A stretch of DNA of 64,000 nucleotides from Yimella sp. cx-51 (GTDB taxonomy: Bacteria; Actinomycetota; Actinomycetes; Actinomycetales; Dermatophilaceae): contig NZ_CP072113.1 of NCBI RefSeq assembly GCF_017654605.1, forward strand, positions 744,001 to 808,000, written 5' to 3'. Positions within the stretch are counted from its first letter, which is position 1, and each line of letters starts with the position of its first letter. Below the pieces are notes generated by a model. It was not told where the DNA came from. It ran no database searches and saw only the letters and a list, made by a program, of their open reading frames with translations. Below, in pieces: positions 36,269-45,613 of this stretch. The translations under genes were made by a program, and so were the position numbers.

Positions 36269-37618
36269 TCACGCCGTACGTATGGGCGGGTTCTCGACGC
36301 CGCTTGGAGTTGTCGCCACGGCCGAAGAAATTCTGTCCGCCTCCACCTGTGCAGCGCGTCCACCGAGGCAGATGCCCATGACGATGAACGGAAGCGAAGC
36401 GGAAACCGCGACCCAGAACACGTCAAGTTGTCCTTGCACGATCCGGTCGGTGAGGACTCCGAAAGCGATCATTCCGTAGGCAGAGCGGTCACGGGTGCTG
36501 ACGACGAGGCTGCCGATGGACCAGATCGCGAACCCCAGAACCCCGATCCACCCGGCCGAGGAGCCCACTTCGAGCAATGCGTTGGGCGGCTGGAAGCGTT
36601 GAGCGAACCGATCCGTGTACCACCACCGCAGGCCAACGCCGAACAGCGGCTGGTGGGACCATACGTCGATCGTGTCGGAGAACCAGGTGACGCGCTGATT
36701 CACCGAATTGAACCTTGCGGAATCGGATGTTGCGCCAAGTTGCTCCCGCACTGTCTGTGCCGTCAGTCCAAGGGCGGGCAGAGCGGCGAACGCGAGTACC
36801 CGGCGCGGGTGCTTCACCCCCCGGCGGACGGCGATGAGAGCGATCGCGACAGCAAGCCCGACAATTGCTTGGCGGGACTGACTCATGGCGAGTGCAACAA
36901 GCAGTAGCCCGAGGGCGACCGGTGAGACGCGCCGCCACACGAGCTCCTGCGGACGCACCCAGGCGATGATGGCGCAGATGCCCATGACTCCGCCGATGAA
37001 GTTTTTGTGCATGGGCATCGGCGAGGTCACGTAGACAGCCTCAAAGTTGCCGTCAAGGTATTGCTGGATGCCCGTCACGATGGTGGCGACAGCGAGCAGG
37101 CTTGCGGTGCCGAGCAGGATACTTAACGCCAAACCAGCGAACCCTCGCCGCCCGATGGTCCAACCAACGACCAAAGCGCCGCTGATGAGTACCCACTCGT
37201 GGGCCCACTCGACGTAGTTGGCACGGTACGGATTCTGAATGAGGGTGAACAGCAGGCAGGCCTGATAGAGCGCTGACAGCCACAGCAGCGTACGAAGGGC
37301 TGGGGAGAAGGGGCGCGGACCCAGAATCGCTGCCGGCCAGACAGCCACGAAGAGCGCTAGGTCGGACACCGACAGATCGATGCTGCCGAGTCCCGCGCGC
37401 TCGCTCACGAGATAGAGCGGAAGGAATGCGAGTGGTACGAGCGCAGCCTCATGCAGGCTCAACGCGAACAGCAGGACCGCGACCGCACCGACGAGCACCA
37501 AGGTCGGTCGATGTGGAATTTGTTGGCCCGCGCCGAGGAGCACCGTGATCGCCAGACCCGCTCCCAGCGCAACGCTTGCCCAGGTCAGCAGGCGGCGTGC
37601 GACTCGGCCGGCAGCCAT
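36269..37618 (-). CDS. O-antigen ligase / Wzy-type polymerase family membrane protein
   Basis: A 449-residue polytopic protein with about eleven or twelve hydrophobic segments. The large loop near residues 325-365 holds the Wzy_C-type signature HQPLFGVGLRWWYTDRFAQRFQPPNALLEVGSSAG, in which Arg and His/Asn residues contact the lipid-linked glycan. It probably polymerises the repeat units exported by the Wzx-type flippase of the same locus, or ligates the chain. ATG 37618. The next gene ends 35 bp upstream on the same strand. Confidence 0.78.
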   Translation of the reverse strand: MAAGRVARRLLTWASVALGAGLAITVLLGAGQQIPHRPTLVLVGAVAVLLFALSLHEAALVPLAFLPLYLVSERAGLGSIDLSVSDLALFVAVWPAAILGPRPFSPALRTLLWLSALYQACLLFTLIQNPYRANYVEWAHEWVLISGALVVGWTIGRRGFAGLALSILLGTASLLAVATIVTGIQQYLDGNFEAVYVTSPMPMHKNFIGGVMGICAIIAWVRPQELVWRRVSPVALGLLLVALAMSQSRQAIVGLAVAIALIAVRRGVKHPRRVLAFAALPALGLTAQTVREQLGATSDSARFNSVNQRVTWFSDTIDVWSHQPLFGVGLRWWYTDRFAQRFQPPNALLEVGSSAGWIGVLGFAIWSIGSLVVSTRDRSAYGMIAFGVLTDRIVQGQLDVFWVAVSASLPFIVMGICLGGRAAQVEADRISSAVATTPSGVENPPIRTA

Positions 37619-37653
37619 GTGTTCCCTCCGCTCACACCTTTTCAGACCCTGCG

Positions 37654-39627
37654 TTATCCCACCGTGGCGGTCTCGTCAGAGGTTCGCACAGCGTTCGCCC
37701 GTACCCTCAGGGGACCCCTCAGGTAGCGAAGTGCCCGATCACGCGCCTGGAGCCCGCGATCCCCGGGTAGGACGATGCCGCGTGCCGCTGACCCCACGAT
37801 CTGAGCCCACCGTGCCACCTGCCACCCGAACGTGCCGAAGTGTTTGCGGTGGAAGATCTCCTGCGAGGCATGGAAATGAGCCTCGCGCATGCTTGGGTCG
37901 CTGCTGGTGGCGGCACCGATGTGCAGAGCGTCGACCTCGTTTATGAGGCCGTGTCGCCAACCGAGTTGCACGGCCCTTCGGGCCCAGTCGGTCTCCTCTG
38001 CGTAGAGGAAGAACCGCTCGTCGAACCCCCCGACCTGACCCAGTGCTTCTGAGCGGAGCAGCATGATGGATCCGATCGAGTAGGTGTCCTGTCGTCCGAG
38101 GCGTCCAAGACCGATCGCTTCCATCACTGATCGGGCGGGGGAGGGCAGTGGCCACGCAACCCGCGAGGGCTTGCCGTCCTTGTCGTGCTGGGCAGGAGCC
38201 ACACTTGCCAGGCCCGGATCCGCCAGCAGACGCGTGTGAAGGATTCGGACCTGCTCGGCCGAGATGACCGCGTCCGGGTTGAGCAACAGCACATCGGCGC
38301 CGTCGCCCTCCCGCCGGGCTAGCGCGGCGTTGACCCCGGCGGCGAAGCCACCGTTGTGACCTGGATCGACATACGTAGCCTCGTGCCGTTCGGCTACCGC
38401 AGCAACGTCGGCACGTGAACTGTTGTCGACCACGGTGATGTCGAAGCCCGCCAATGGCGTGAGCGCGCGATCGACGAGCTCGGGGGAGCCGTACGCCACC
38501 AGGACGACGTGCACGCGGCGGCCCGACAGGCTGTGCGGCTCGTGGAGGATCCGCCGGTAGAGCTCGATCTGTTGGTTCGCGATGTGTCGCCAGTCGTAGC
38601 TTCTGCCCCGGGCGGCGGCGGCGTCGCCAATTCGACTTCGTTCCGGTTCGGTCCCGGCCCTCAAGAGTGCAGAGGCGAGCGCTCGGGGGTCGGACTCGGG
38701 GACTATCAGCCCGCCGTCCCGGATGACCTCGGGAAGCGCGCCACCGGCGGACGCAACCACAGGTGTGCCGCAGGCCATGGCCTCGACCGCGACCCGGCCG
38801 AACTGTTCGACCCATCCTGGTGTCGTGAGCGATGGGACAGCCAGCACGTCCGAGCGTCGATAGAACTCGGCGAGTTCCGGGCCCGACAGCGAGCCGTGCC
38901 ATGTCACCCGTGACTCGATGCCGAGGTCGGCGGCCATCGCACGTAGCACGGCTTCATCCGTACCCGCACCCGCGAGCCCCAGTCGGAGTCTCGGCTCGGC
39001 GACCAGCGCTTGAAGCAGCACACGGACGCCTTTGTGTGGTTCGAAACGTCCTGCGTAACCGACGTTCACTGTGTCGGTCGTCGGCCGATGGCGTGTTCGG
39101 GGAGCGAAAACCGCGGTATCGATGCCGAGGCCGAGCAGGGTGGACACCCCCGGAAAGCCCTTGCGTTCAACGATTCGCCCGGCCTCACTGTTGCAGACGT
39201 GGACGCCGCTGGCGTGGCGCAATGCCCATCGCTCGAGCCAACGGAACGGCGGTGGGTACCGCTTGTCGATGTTCTGCGCCGAGTACAGGAGGTAGGGCGC
39301 GGTCTGGCGAGCGAGTCGCCGCAGCAGCAGAATCTCGGCTGTGGCGAGCGCGAAGGGTTCCTCGTGAACATCGAGGATGTCGAGGGATTGGCGTAGGTGA
39401 CGCCACAGCGGTCTCGGGTCGTAGAGAAAGAGCGCCGGGTGCCGCCCCACCGTGCCGACAGCGGTCACCGATTCGTCGGGCGCCGGCCTCAACGGTACAT
39501 TGCGTCCGCCCTCGTTCCACTGCCGCGCTGAGAGTAGCTCGAGGTGGATCCCATAAGACCGGATCCACCGCTCCCGCGCCCGCCAATCGCCGACCACGGC
39601 ACTGTGCGAGATACGAAGAACGCGCAC
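37654..39627 (-). CDS. Two-domain glycosyltransferase, GT4 fused to GT2
   Basis: A 657-residue fusion. Residues 1 to about 370 are a GT-B enzyme (VNVGYAGRFEPHKGVRVLLQAL, VPSLTTPGWVEQFGRVAVEAMACGTPVVAS). Residues about 375-640 are a GT-A enzyme of the rhamnosyltransferase-like GT2 group (VLVAYGSPELVDRALTPL, DNSSRADVA, NGGFAAGVNAAL, LLLNPDAVIS as D-x-D equivalent, EETDWARRAVQLG). It could add two successive sugars to one acceptor. GTG start at 39627, divergent from the Wzc-like gene with 92 bp between. Confidence 0.82.
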   Translation of the reverse strand: MRVLRISHSAVVGDWRARERWIRSYGIHLELLSARQWNEGGRNVPLRPAPDESVTAVGTVGRHPALFLYDPRPLWRHLRQSLDILDVHEEPFALATAEILLLRRLARQTAPYLLYSAQNIDKRYPPPFRWLERWALRHASGVHVCNSEAGRIVERKGFPGVSTLLGLGIDTAVFAPRTRHRPTTDTVNVGYAGRFEPHKGVRVLLQALVAEPRLRLGLAGAGTDEAVLRAMAADLGIESRVTWHGSLSGPELAEFYRRSDVLAVPSLTTPGWVEQFGRVAVEAMACGTPVVASAGGALPEVIRDGGLIVPESDPRALASALLRAGTEPERSRIGDAAAARGRSYDWRHIANQQIELYRRILHEPHSLSGRRVHVVLVAYGSPELVDRALTPLAGFDITVVDNSSRADVAAVAERHEATYVDPGHNGGFAAGVNAALARREGDGADVLLLNPDAVISAEQVRILHTRLLADPGLASVAPAQHDKDGKPSRVAWPLPSPARSVMEAIGLGRLGRQDTYSIGSIMLLRSEALGQVGGFDERFFLYAEETDWARRAVQLGWRHGLINEVDALHIGAATSSDPSMREAHFHASQEIFHRKHFGTFGWQVARWAQIVGSAARGIVLPGDRGLQARDRALRYLRGPLRVRANAVRTSDETATVG

Positions 39628-39719
39628 GTTAGACTCCTGCGAAATAGGGGTTGGGGAAGGCTCAGACGCGCTACTGATGCGTTTGCTGCGGCGTCTCCAC
39701 CGGACGGACGGACTGAATC

Positions 39720-41138
39720 GTGACCTTGCGTGAGTTTCTCAGGGTAATGCGCAGGCGGTGGCGCGTCGTCGCTCTGTCCACACTTCTCGTCGTCGCGGTA
39801 GCGGTCGTCGTCACCATGCAGCAGCCCCGCTCATACACGGCGCGATCAAGTGTTTACCTGCAGACGACCGCACAGGGCTCCAGCGCGAACAACGGTATCG
39901 CTGTCATCACTGCACAAGATCTCAACACATATGTCGCAGTCCTCGGGTCGCCGCCGGTCCTCGAACCTCTCCGTCGCCGCCTCGGACTGCCGGCCGGATA
40001 TCCGATCAATGTCTCGGCGACAGTCAACCCGACCGCGTCGATTCTCAACGTCACGGCTGTCGATCCCGACCCCCGTCGGGCGGCCGCCATCGCGAACGCA
40101 ACGGGTCCCCAACTGGCCGAGGCCGCAGCGACCTTCTCGCCCCTGCTGAAGTCGTCCGGCCAGGCTGTCGCCGCGACCACGATTTCGCCCGCCGGCGTGC
40201 CTTCATCACCGACATCGCCGAACCTCACGCGCAACATCGAACTTGCGCTGCTCGCCGGCCTGCTTCTGGGGGTCGCCTTCGCACTCATGCGGAATGTGTT
40301 CGACACGAAGGTTCGAGGGGAATCCGACCTACAAACGATTTCGGACAGCCCGCTTCTCGCGGCCCTCCCGGCAGACGACATGCAGAAAGTGATTCTTTCC
40401 TGGGATTCGCGCGTGTCGAAGCACCATGGCTACCTGGAGGCCGTACGGCGACTGCGCACGAGTCTCATGTTCGTCGACGTCACGACCACCGGGAACGCCT
40501 TCCTTGTCACGTCCGCCATGCCAGGCGAAGGGAAGACCTCGACGGCGATCAACTTGGCGCGGGCCGTGGCCGAGACCGGCTCGCGCACGCTGCTCGTGGA
40601 CGCAGACCTGCGGCGGCCGACCGTGGCGAGCACGCTCGGTCTGGAAGGCGCGGCTGGGCTGACGACTGTGCTGCTCGGTCGGGCAGACCTCTACGACGTG
40701 ATCCAGCCCTACGGCGATTCCAACCTTCACATCCTCGCCGCCGGTCAGGTGCCGCCGAACCCGAGCGAACTTCTCGGTTCCCAGCGGATGGCGGAGATCT
40801 TCGAGAAACTCGGAGCGGACTTCGATTACGTCCTGGTGGACAGCCCTCCCGTGCTCCCTGTGGTTGACGCGGTGCTGCTCGACAAGCTGACCGCAGGGCT
40901 TGTGATGGTTGTGGCGGCAGATCGAACGCGAAAGCGTGATCTCGAGCAGGCGGTGAAGATGCTGCAGACCTCCGGTGTGGATATCGACGGTTTTGCGCTG
41001 AACAAGGTGGGTTCTAAATCGGACTCCTACTACGGTGAGTACACCTACGAGTCCGACGCGTCGAAGATGATCGGTGCCAAACGCGGCGCCAGTTCGGTGG
41101 AGAGCCGGGCCGGGCGGCGTGCGTCGTTGCGGCGGTGA
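39720..41138 (+). CDS. Wzc-like polysaccharide co-polymerase / BY-kinase
   Basis: Controls chain length and export in Wzy-dependent polysaccharide synthesis. The 472-residue product has an N-terminal Wzz domain with two membrane helices (about 17-34 and 173-191). A cytoplasmic tyrosine-kinase domain follows, with Walker A SAMPGEGKTSTA near 258, Walker A' LLVDADLRRP near 285 and Walker B YVLVDSPP near 370. The Tyr cluster YYGEYTYES near 435-443 is the likely autophosphorylation site. The domains are fused, as in proteobacterial Wzc and many actinobacterial homologues. The GTG start faces the GT4-GT2 gene; no partner phosphatase gene is in the window. Confidence 0.87.
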   Translation: MTLREFLRVMRRRWRVVALSTLLVVAVAVVVTMQQPRSYTARSSVYLQTTAQGSSANNGIAVITAQDLNTYVAVLGSPPVLEPLRRRLGLPAGYPINVSATVNPTASILNVTAVDPDPRRAAAIANATGPQLAEAAATFSPLLKSSGQAVAATTISPAGVPSSPTSPNLTRNIELALLAGLLLGVAFALMRNVFDTKVRGESDLQTISDSPLLAALPADDMQKVILSWDSRVSKHHGYLEAVRRLRTSLMFVDVTTTGNAFLVTSAMPGEGKTSTAINLARAVAETGSRTLLVDADLRRPTVASTLGLEGAAGLTTVLLGRADLYDVIQPYGDSNLHILAAGQVPPNPSELLGSQRMAEIFEKLGADFDYVLVDSPPVLPVVDAVLLDKLTAGLVMVVAADRTRKRDLEQAVKMLQTSGVDIDGFALNKVGSKSDSYYGEYTYESDASKMIGAKRGASSVESRAGRRASLRR

Positions 41139-41818
41139 CCCACGTTCGCGCGCGGCGCTGGCGATGTGCTGTCAGTGCCTTTGGCATGGTGGTTCTGTTC
41201 GTCGGGCTTTACGCTTTCGCGGTCCGGACGCGACGAGGGCAGGCCGCGGACAGCTGGGTGAACAATTTCCTGCACAACCTCATCGGGTATCCGTACGATC
41301 GCTGGGTCGGTGAGCTTGCGCGCGACCTGGGTCCTACGCTGAGCGCCGTCGTCGTAGTCCCGCTCGCGGTCGGTGCAGCACTACGCCGGCGGTGGCGGTC
41401 ACTGGTCGCCGCGACGATGATCGCTGCCGTGCCCGTCGCCGCGTGGTTACTACGACGTTCTGGTCCCGATCGACCAGAACTCGGCGTCGTCCTTCCTCAC
41501 GTGAACACATACCCGTCCACTCACGCCGCCATCGTCGCGTCGGCCTGTGCGGCGGCAGCCTTTCTCTGGCACCGTCAGGGTCACCCGATCGTGATTATGT
41601 TTCTCGCTTTCACGGCGGTACTGGGAGCGCTGGGCAACGTGCTGAGCCATGCACATCTGCCGAGCGACGTATTGGGGAGCTTGTTGATGACAGGCGCCGC
41701 GGCAGCGGCAGCTGCGGCCATGACCGGTGAATCCCCCTTGTCGAGAGTCGGAAGTACTGCGGTTCCGCAGCGGGGTCGGGCTGGCGTCGTGCGGTCGGGA
41801 GCGCAGGATGGCCGCTGA
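41135..41818 (+). CDS. PAP2 superfamily phosphatase in the exopolysaccharide operon
   Basis: A 227-residue membrane phosphatase with about five helices. Motifs: RRSGPDRPE (first motif), YPSTHAA (second motif, PSTH in place of PSGH) and SHAHLPSDVLGS (third motif, His and Asp). It is coupled to the Wzc-like gene by a 4-nt overlap and to the flippase gene by an 11-bp overlap. A natural role is hydrolysis of the undecaprenyl pyrophosphate released during polymerisation; this is inferred. Confidence 0.78.
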   Translation: MTHVRARRWRCAVSAFGMVVLFVGLYAFAVRTRRGQAADSWVNNFLHNLIGYPYDRWVGELARDLGPTLSAVVVVPLAVGAALRRRWRSLVAATMIAAVPVAAWLLRRSGPDRPELGVVLPHVNTYPSTHAAIVASACAAAAFLWHRQGHPIVIMFLAFTAVLGALGNVLSHAHLPSDVLGSLLMTGAAAAAAAAMTGESPLSRVGSTAVPQRGRAGVVRSGAQDGR

Positions 41819-43388
41819 CGACATTACGGAGCAGCAGGCGGCCGTCGCCTCCGCAAGCCGGCACCTGGGGCGTCGCGAGCTGCAGGACCGTGCAATTCGT
41901 GGCGCCAGTTGGACGGTGATTCATACATTGACGGCCGTGCCGATCGGCTTCGTCGTCAACCTGATCCTGGCACGCGGGTTGGGCGTTGTGCACTACGGGC
42001 GGCTCGCGTTTCTGATGACTCTGATGGACGTTGTCGGCGGCATCATCGCGGTAGGCGTGACTACCGGGACGCTCCAATTCGGCGCGAAGGCACACGCTCA
42101 GGGGCGGCATCGCGACGTCCGCAGTCTCCTGTCCAGAGCTCAGGGTTTCCGACTGTTCGTCGCAGCTCCTCTCCTGACTCTCGTCGTGGTCGTGGCCGCC
42201 GATGTTCCTGTCTCGATGCTCCTACTCGCGTTGGCGTTCGGTGTTTGGTGCCCCGCCTTCCTCGACGGAGCGACCACCTGCCTGGCGATCGAGAACAAGA
42301 CGGCAGCCGGCGCCCAGAATGCAATGGTCGTCAACCTGCTGATGCAGGGTGCGACCCTCACCGCGCTATGGGTGGTCGGCACCGCGGACGCGGTCTGGGC
42401 GGCCCGGCTGGCGGCGGGTGGGCTCGGTGTTGGGCTTGCGCTACGCGTCATCGACCCGGAATACCGGCGCGCGGTGCTCCACCCACGGATGCCGCTGGGT
42501 ATGCCTCCGGGCTTTTGGCGGTTTGCTGCTCCGACAGCAGTCGGGTCGCTCGTTGCAACTCTGGTCGTTTCGCGCACCGAGGTGTTCTTCCTGACCTGGC
42601 TCGGCGACGCGGCTGCGGTAGGCACGTTTGCTCTGGCCTTCGGATTGGCCTCGCATGTGTTCGCACCCGCACAGGCTCTCGTCGGGCCCCTCATTCCCGC
42701 CATCTCGGGGCTTCGGGAGGTTGATCTGGAGGCGGTTGGCAGCGCTTTCCGGCGCACGGTGCGTGCATCTGGACTGGTCGTCTCGCTGTTGTTGGTGGTC
42801 GCCGTGCCTGTCTTCGCCCTCCTCCTGCCCCTGATGTACGGGAAGGCGTACGCACAGAGCGAGGGAATGTTCGTCGCGCTCGCAGTCTCGGCCGCTCTCC
42901 TCGTCGCGGGGGGACCGGTGTCCGCCTTCGTCATGGGTCGTCTCGCAGCCCGAACCATCCTCACGGCCAACGTTCTGGCGCTCGTGGTGGACGTCGGTGT
43001 GGCCGTCGCGCTGATTCCGCTTCTCGGCGGTTGGGGCGCGGTCATCGCCAACATGAGTGGGGCCGTTACCCAACTGGCGCTGCTCGTGAACAGCGAACTG
43101 CGAGCCACTCGTGTGCCCTGGTCGGACTTGTTGAAGCAAGCGCGCAGCTTGCTGTTTGCCGTCGTGATCACAGTGGCGACATGGTGGGCAACGCAATCTC
43201 TCGATCTCGATCGGTGGGTCGCGGCTCCGTGCGCTCTGGCCGTAGGAGTGTTCCTGCTCCTGTGCGTCCTGCGAATCACCCGCAGCGGACTCTTGCGGGA
43301 CGATGCGGTCGCATTGGAGCGAGTTGTTCCCGCCCGGCTGACACGACCAGCGGCGGTGGCTCTCCGCATCCTGACGGTCAGGAGCTAG
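41808..43388 (+). CDS. Wzx-type polysaccharide flippase (MOP superfamily)
   Basis: A 526-residue protein with about fourteen hydrophobic segments and the MOP/polysaccharide-export pattern: GASWTVIHTLTAVPIGFVVNLILARGLGVVHYGRLAF at the N-terminus and LGDAAAVGTFALAFGLAS in the second half. It moves lipid-linked oligosaccharide across the membrane. ATG 41808 (MAADDITEQQ) has GGGAGCGCAGG upstream and overlaps the PAP2 gene, which puts flippase, phosphatase and Wzc-like kinase in one transcript. Confidence 0.84.
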   Translation: MAADDITEQQAAVASASRHLGRRELQDRAIRGASWTVIHTLTAVPIGFVVNLILARGLGVVHYGRLAFLMTLMDVVGGIIAVGVTTGTLQFGAKAHAQGRHRDVRSLLSRAQGFRLFVAAPLLTLVVVVAADVPVSMLLLALAFGVWCPAFLDGATTCLAIENKTAAGAQNAMVVNLLMQGATLTALWVVGTADAVWAARLAAGGLGVGLALRVIDPEYRRAVLHPRMPLGMPPGFWRFAAPTAVGSLVATLVVSRTEVFFLTWLGDAAAVGTFALAFGLASHVFAPAQALVGPLIPAISGLREVDLEAVGSAFRRTVRASGLVVSLLLVVAVPVFALLLPLMYGKAYAQSEGMFVALAVSAALLVAGGPVSAFVMGRLAARTILTANVLALVVDVGVAVALIPLLGGWGAVIANMSGAVTQLALLVNSELRATRVPWSDLLKQARSLLFAVVITVATWWATQSLDLDRWVAAPCALAVGVFLLLCVLRITRSGLLRDDAVALERVVPARLTRPAAVALRILTVRS

Positions 43389-43391
43389 CCC

Positions 43392-44324
43392 TTGGAGCAT
43401 GTCGTGGTGGTTCTCTCGTTCCACGGAAGGGAGGTCACTTTGCGTTGCTTGGATTCGATCGTCGAGAGCAACGACAACGTTCATCCGTTGGTGATCGACA
43501 ACGGTTCGTTCGACGGAGTGCTCGCCTCAGCTGAAGCGCGGTACGGCGACCGCATCTCGATGCTCCAATTACGGGTGAACGAGGGCTTCACCGGGGGCAT
43601 GAACGCTGGAATCCGTTGGGCCTTGGAACGTGGTGCTCGGTTCGTGACGGTGCTCAACAACGACACGGTCGTCATGCCCGGAGCGCTCGAACGGTTAGCA
43701 TGGTCCGCCTCGCGTGTGGAGGCTGCGGTTGCGCCCGAGATCCGATATCTCGCCACCCCCGACCTGGTCTGGTTCGGCGCCGGTGCGGTCGATCCAGTGA
43801 CTGGAGTGGCCCGCCATTTGCACGTGGACGAAATGCCGCCCACAGATGCCGATGGAATTCGCCACTCGGAGGTGCTCACCGGCTGCTGCATCACGGCATC
43901 GGCATCTGTCTGGAGGCGTGTCGGGCTGTTTGATGATCGCTACTTTCTCAATTTTGAGGACTCGGATTGGAGTGTTCGAGCGCGGCGGATCGGTGTGCCC
44001 TTACTGGTCGACACGCGAGCGGTGGTGCACCATGTGGTGTCTGCTTCGTTTGCCAGAGAGTTCAGCTACCTCGGGCTTTATTTCTATGCTCGAAACGGGC
44101 TGACGTTCATTCGGGAGCGCACGAGCGCAGGCGTCGGAGGTGAGGCTCGTTTCCTTCGGCGACATCTTCTTCCGCACCTCAAGCCGGGCGGGGCGCGGAG
44201 CATGCAGACGGCCATGCGAAACGCGCTCGTTCTCGGGTACGCGGTGCGCGACGCCGCAACGGGGAGATTCGGTGCGGCGCCGTCCTCGCTCCAACGACAT
44301 GCAAAGGGCTGGGCGACGCAATGA
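43392..44324 (+). CDS. Glycosyltransferase, GT2 family (GT-A fold)
   Basis: A 310-residue inverting glycosyltransferase: VVVLSFHGREVTLRCLDSI, VIDNGSFDG, NEGFTGGMNAGIRWAL, LNNDTVVMPGAL (D-x-D equivalent) and NFEDSDWSVRARRIG (catalytic base region) in family order. The TTG start is supported by AGGAG 7 nt upstream and lies 3 bp after the flippase stop. It continues the Wzc-PAP2-flippase operon. Donor sugar not assignable. Confidence 0.83.
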   Translation: MEHVVVVLSFHGREVTLRCLDSIVESNDNVHPLVIDNGSFDGVLASAEARYGDRISMLQLRVNEGFTGGMNAGIRWALERGARFVTVLNNDTVVMPGALERLAWSASRVEAAVAPEIRYLATPDLVWFGAGAVDPVTGVARHLHVDEMPPTDADGIRHSEVLTGCCITASASVWRRVGLFDDRYFLNFEDSDWSVRARRIGVPLLVDTRAVVHHVVSASFAREFSYLGLYFYARNGLTFIRERTSAGVGGEARFLRRHLLPHLKPGGARSMQTAMRNALVLGYAVRDAATGRFGAAPSSLQRHAKGWATQ

Positions 44325-44449
44325 CCGTGTGTGCGCGTGTGCTGGTAACCGCGACGTGCGGCACTGCGCATACTTGAACCACACATTCGGTTGACAGACG
44401 GAATTTTCGCGGGCCTGTGGTGGCGGGCTGATCTGAGTAGGGGGATCGT

Positions 44450-45613
44450 GTGACCGTTTCTCGTCCGTCGGTGGCGTTCGTGCGCGGGGCCGCGTTGAAT
44501 CCGTTCGAGACACAGGTCTTCGGTGCCCTCGAAGGATTTGACGTCCGGGCCATAGGTGAGTCCCCTGCAAACTACGAGGTCGACCTGGTGCCGGTGCCGG
44601 TTACCCTCCTGCCACCACGAGCCAACGGACGACTGGTGCGCGCCGCGCGGCGTGCCCGACTGCCCCTGCCGCCGTCGTTTCGCAACGCGGGAATGCTGCG
44701 AGGGCTGAGCGAAGCCGTGGGATCGGCCGACATCGTCCACGCCGCAGAGACCTTCATCCCGTTCACTGACCAGTGCGTCGACCTCACCCGAAAGTCCGGC
44801 GCACGTCTCGTGGTGACGTGCTGGGAGAACATTCCGTTCCTGTATGACGATGAACCGGAGATGACGGCGCGTAAGCAGCGGGTCCGCGACGCGGCGGCAC
44901 TCTTCATCGCGGTGACGGACCGAGCGCGAGACGTGCTGGTCGCCGAGGGGGTGGAGCCTGACCGGATCCGGGTCGTGCCTGCAGCGCTCGACACCGACAG
45001 GTTCGAACCGGGGCATGATCGTTCATTTCTCAACGGGCTTCTCGATATCCCGGCGGACGCGCCGATCGTCTTGTTCGTAGGCCGAATGATCAGGGAGAAG
45101 GGCGTGGTCGAACTGGTGCATGCTCTCTCCCGAGTCGACGTCGGCTCGTCGCCGGCGCATCTGGTCACCGTGGGAAGCGGCCCTCAGACGGCGCGGGTGA
45201 AGGTGGCCGCTGAAGCACTTCGCGTCGCCGATCGTGTTCACGTCCTCGACGGTCAGTCGTATGCGGATGTGCCCAACGTGTTCCGGGCGGCCGATGTGGT
45301 TGTCATCCCGAGTTTGTCGACTCCCTACTGGCAAGAGCAGTTCGGTTACGTCTTGGCCGAGGCGATGGCATCCGGAAGGCCGCTCGTGACGACCAGGACT
45401 GGCTCCATTCCACAGGTCGTTGGCGACGCGGCACGTCTCATTGACGATTACGACATCGAGGCTCTGGCGGATGCCATTTCAGAGGTGCTCGCCAGCCCTG
45501 AGCTCGCCGCCGAGCTCGGACGCCGCGGCCGAGTACGGGCCGTCGAGTGCTATTCCGCCGCGGCCGTCGCTCCGCAATTGGCGGCTGCCTATTCCGACGT
45601 GCTGTCGCGGTAG
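44450..45613 (+). CDS. Glycosyltransferase, GT4 family
   Basis: A 387-residue GT-B enzyme. N-terminal FVRGAALNPFETQVF, donor-domain start LFVGRMIREKGVVELVHAL, and the EX7E region STPYWQEQFGYVLAEAMASGRPLVTT. GGGGGA precedes the GTG. A 125-bp upstream gap with TTGACA (44393) may hold its own promoter. Its 3' end overlaps the convergent glycosyltransferase gene by 25 bp. Confidence 0.82.
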   Translation: MTVSRPSVAFVRGAALNPFETQVFGALEGFDVRAIGESPANYEVDLVPVPVTLLPPRANGRLVRAARRARLPLPPSFRNAGMLRGLSEAVGSADIVHAAETFIPFTDQCVDLTRKSGARLVVTCWENIPFLYDDEPEMTARKQRVRDAAALFIAVTDRARDVLVAEGVEPDRIRVVPAALDTDRFEPGHDRSFLNGLLDIPADAPIVLFVGRMIREKGVVELVHALSRVDVGSSPAHLVTVGSGPQTARVKVAAEALRVADRVHVLDGQSYADVPNVFRAADVVVIPSLSTPYWQEQFGYVLAEAMASGRPLVTTRTGSIPQVVGDAARLIDDYDIEALADAISEVLASPELAAELGRRGRVRAVECYSAAAVAPQLAAAYSDVLSR

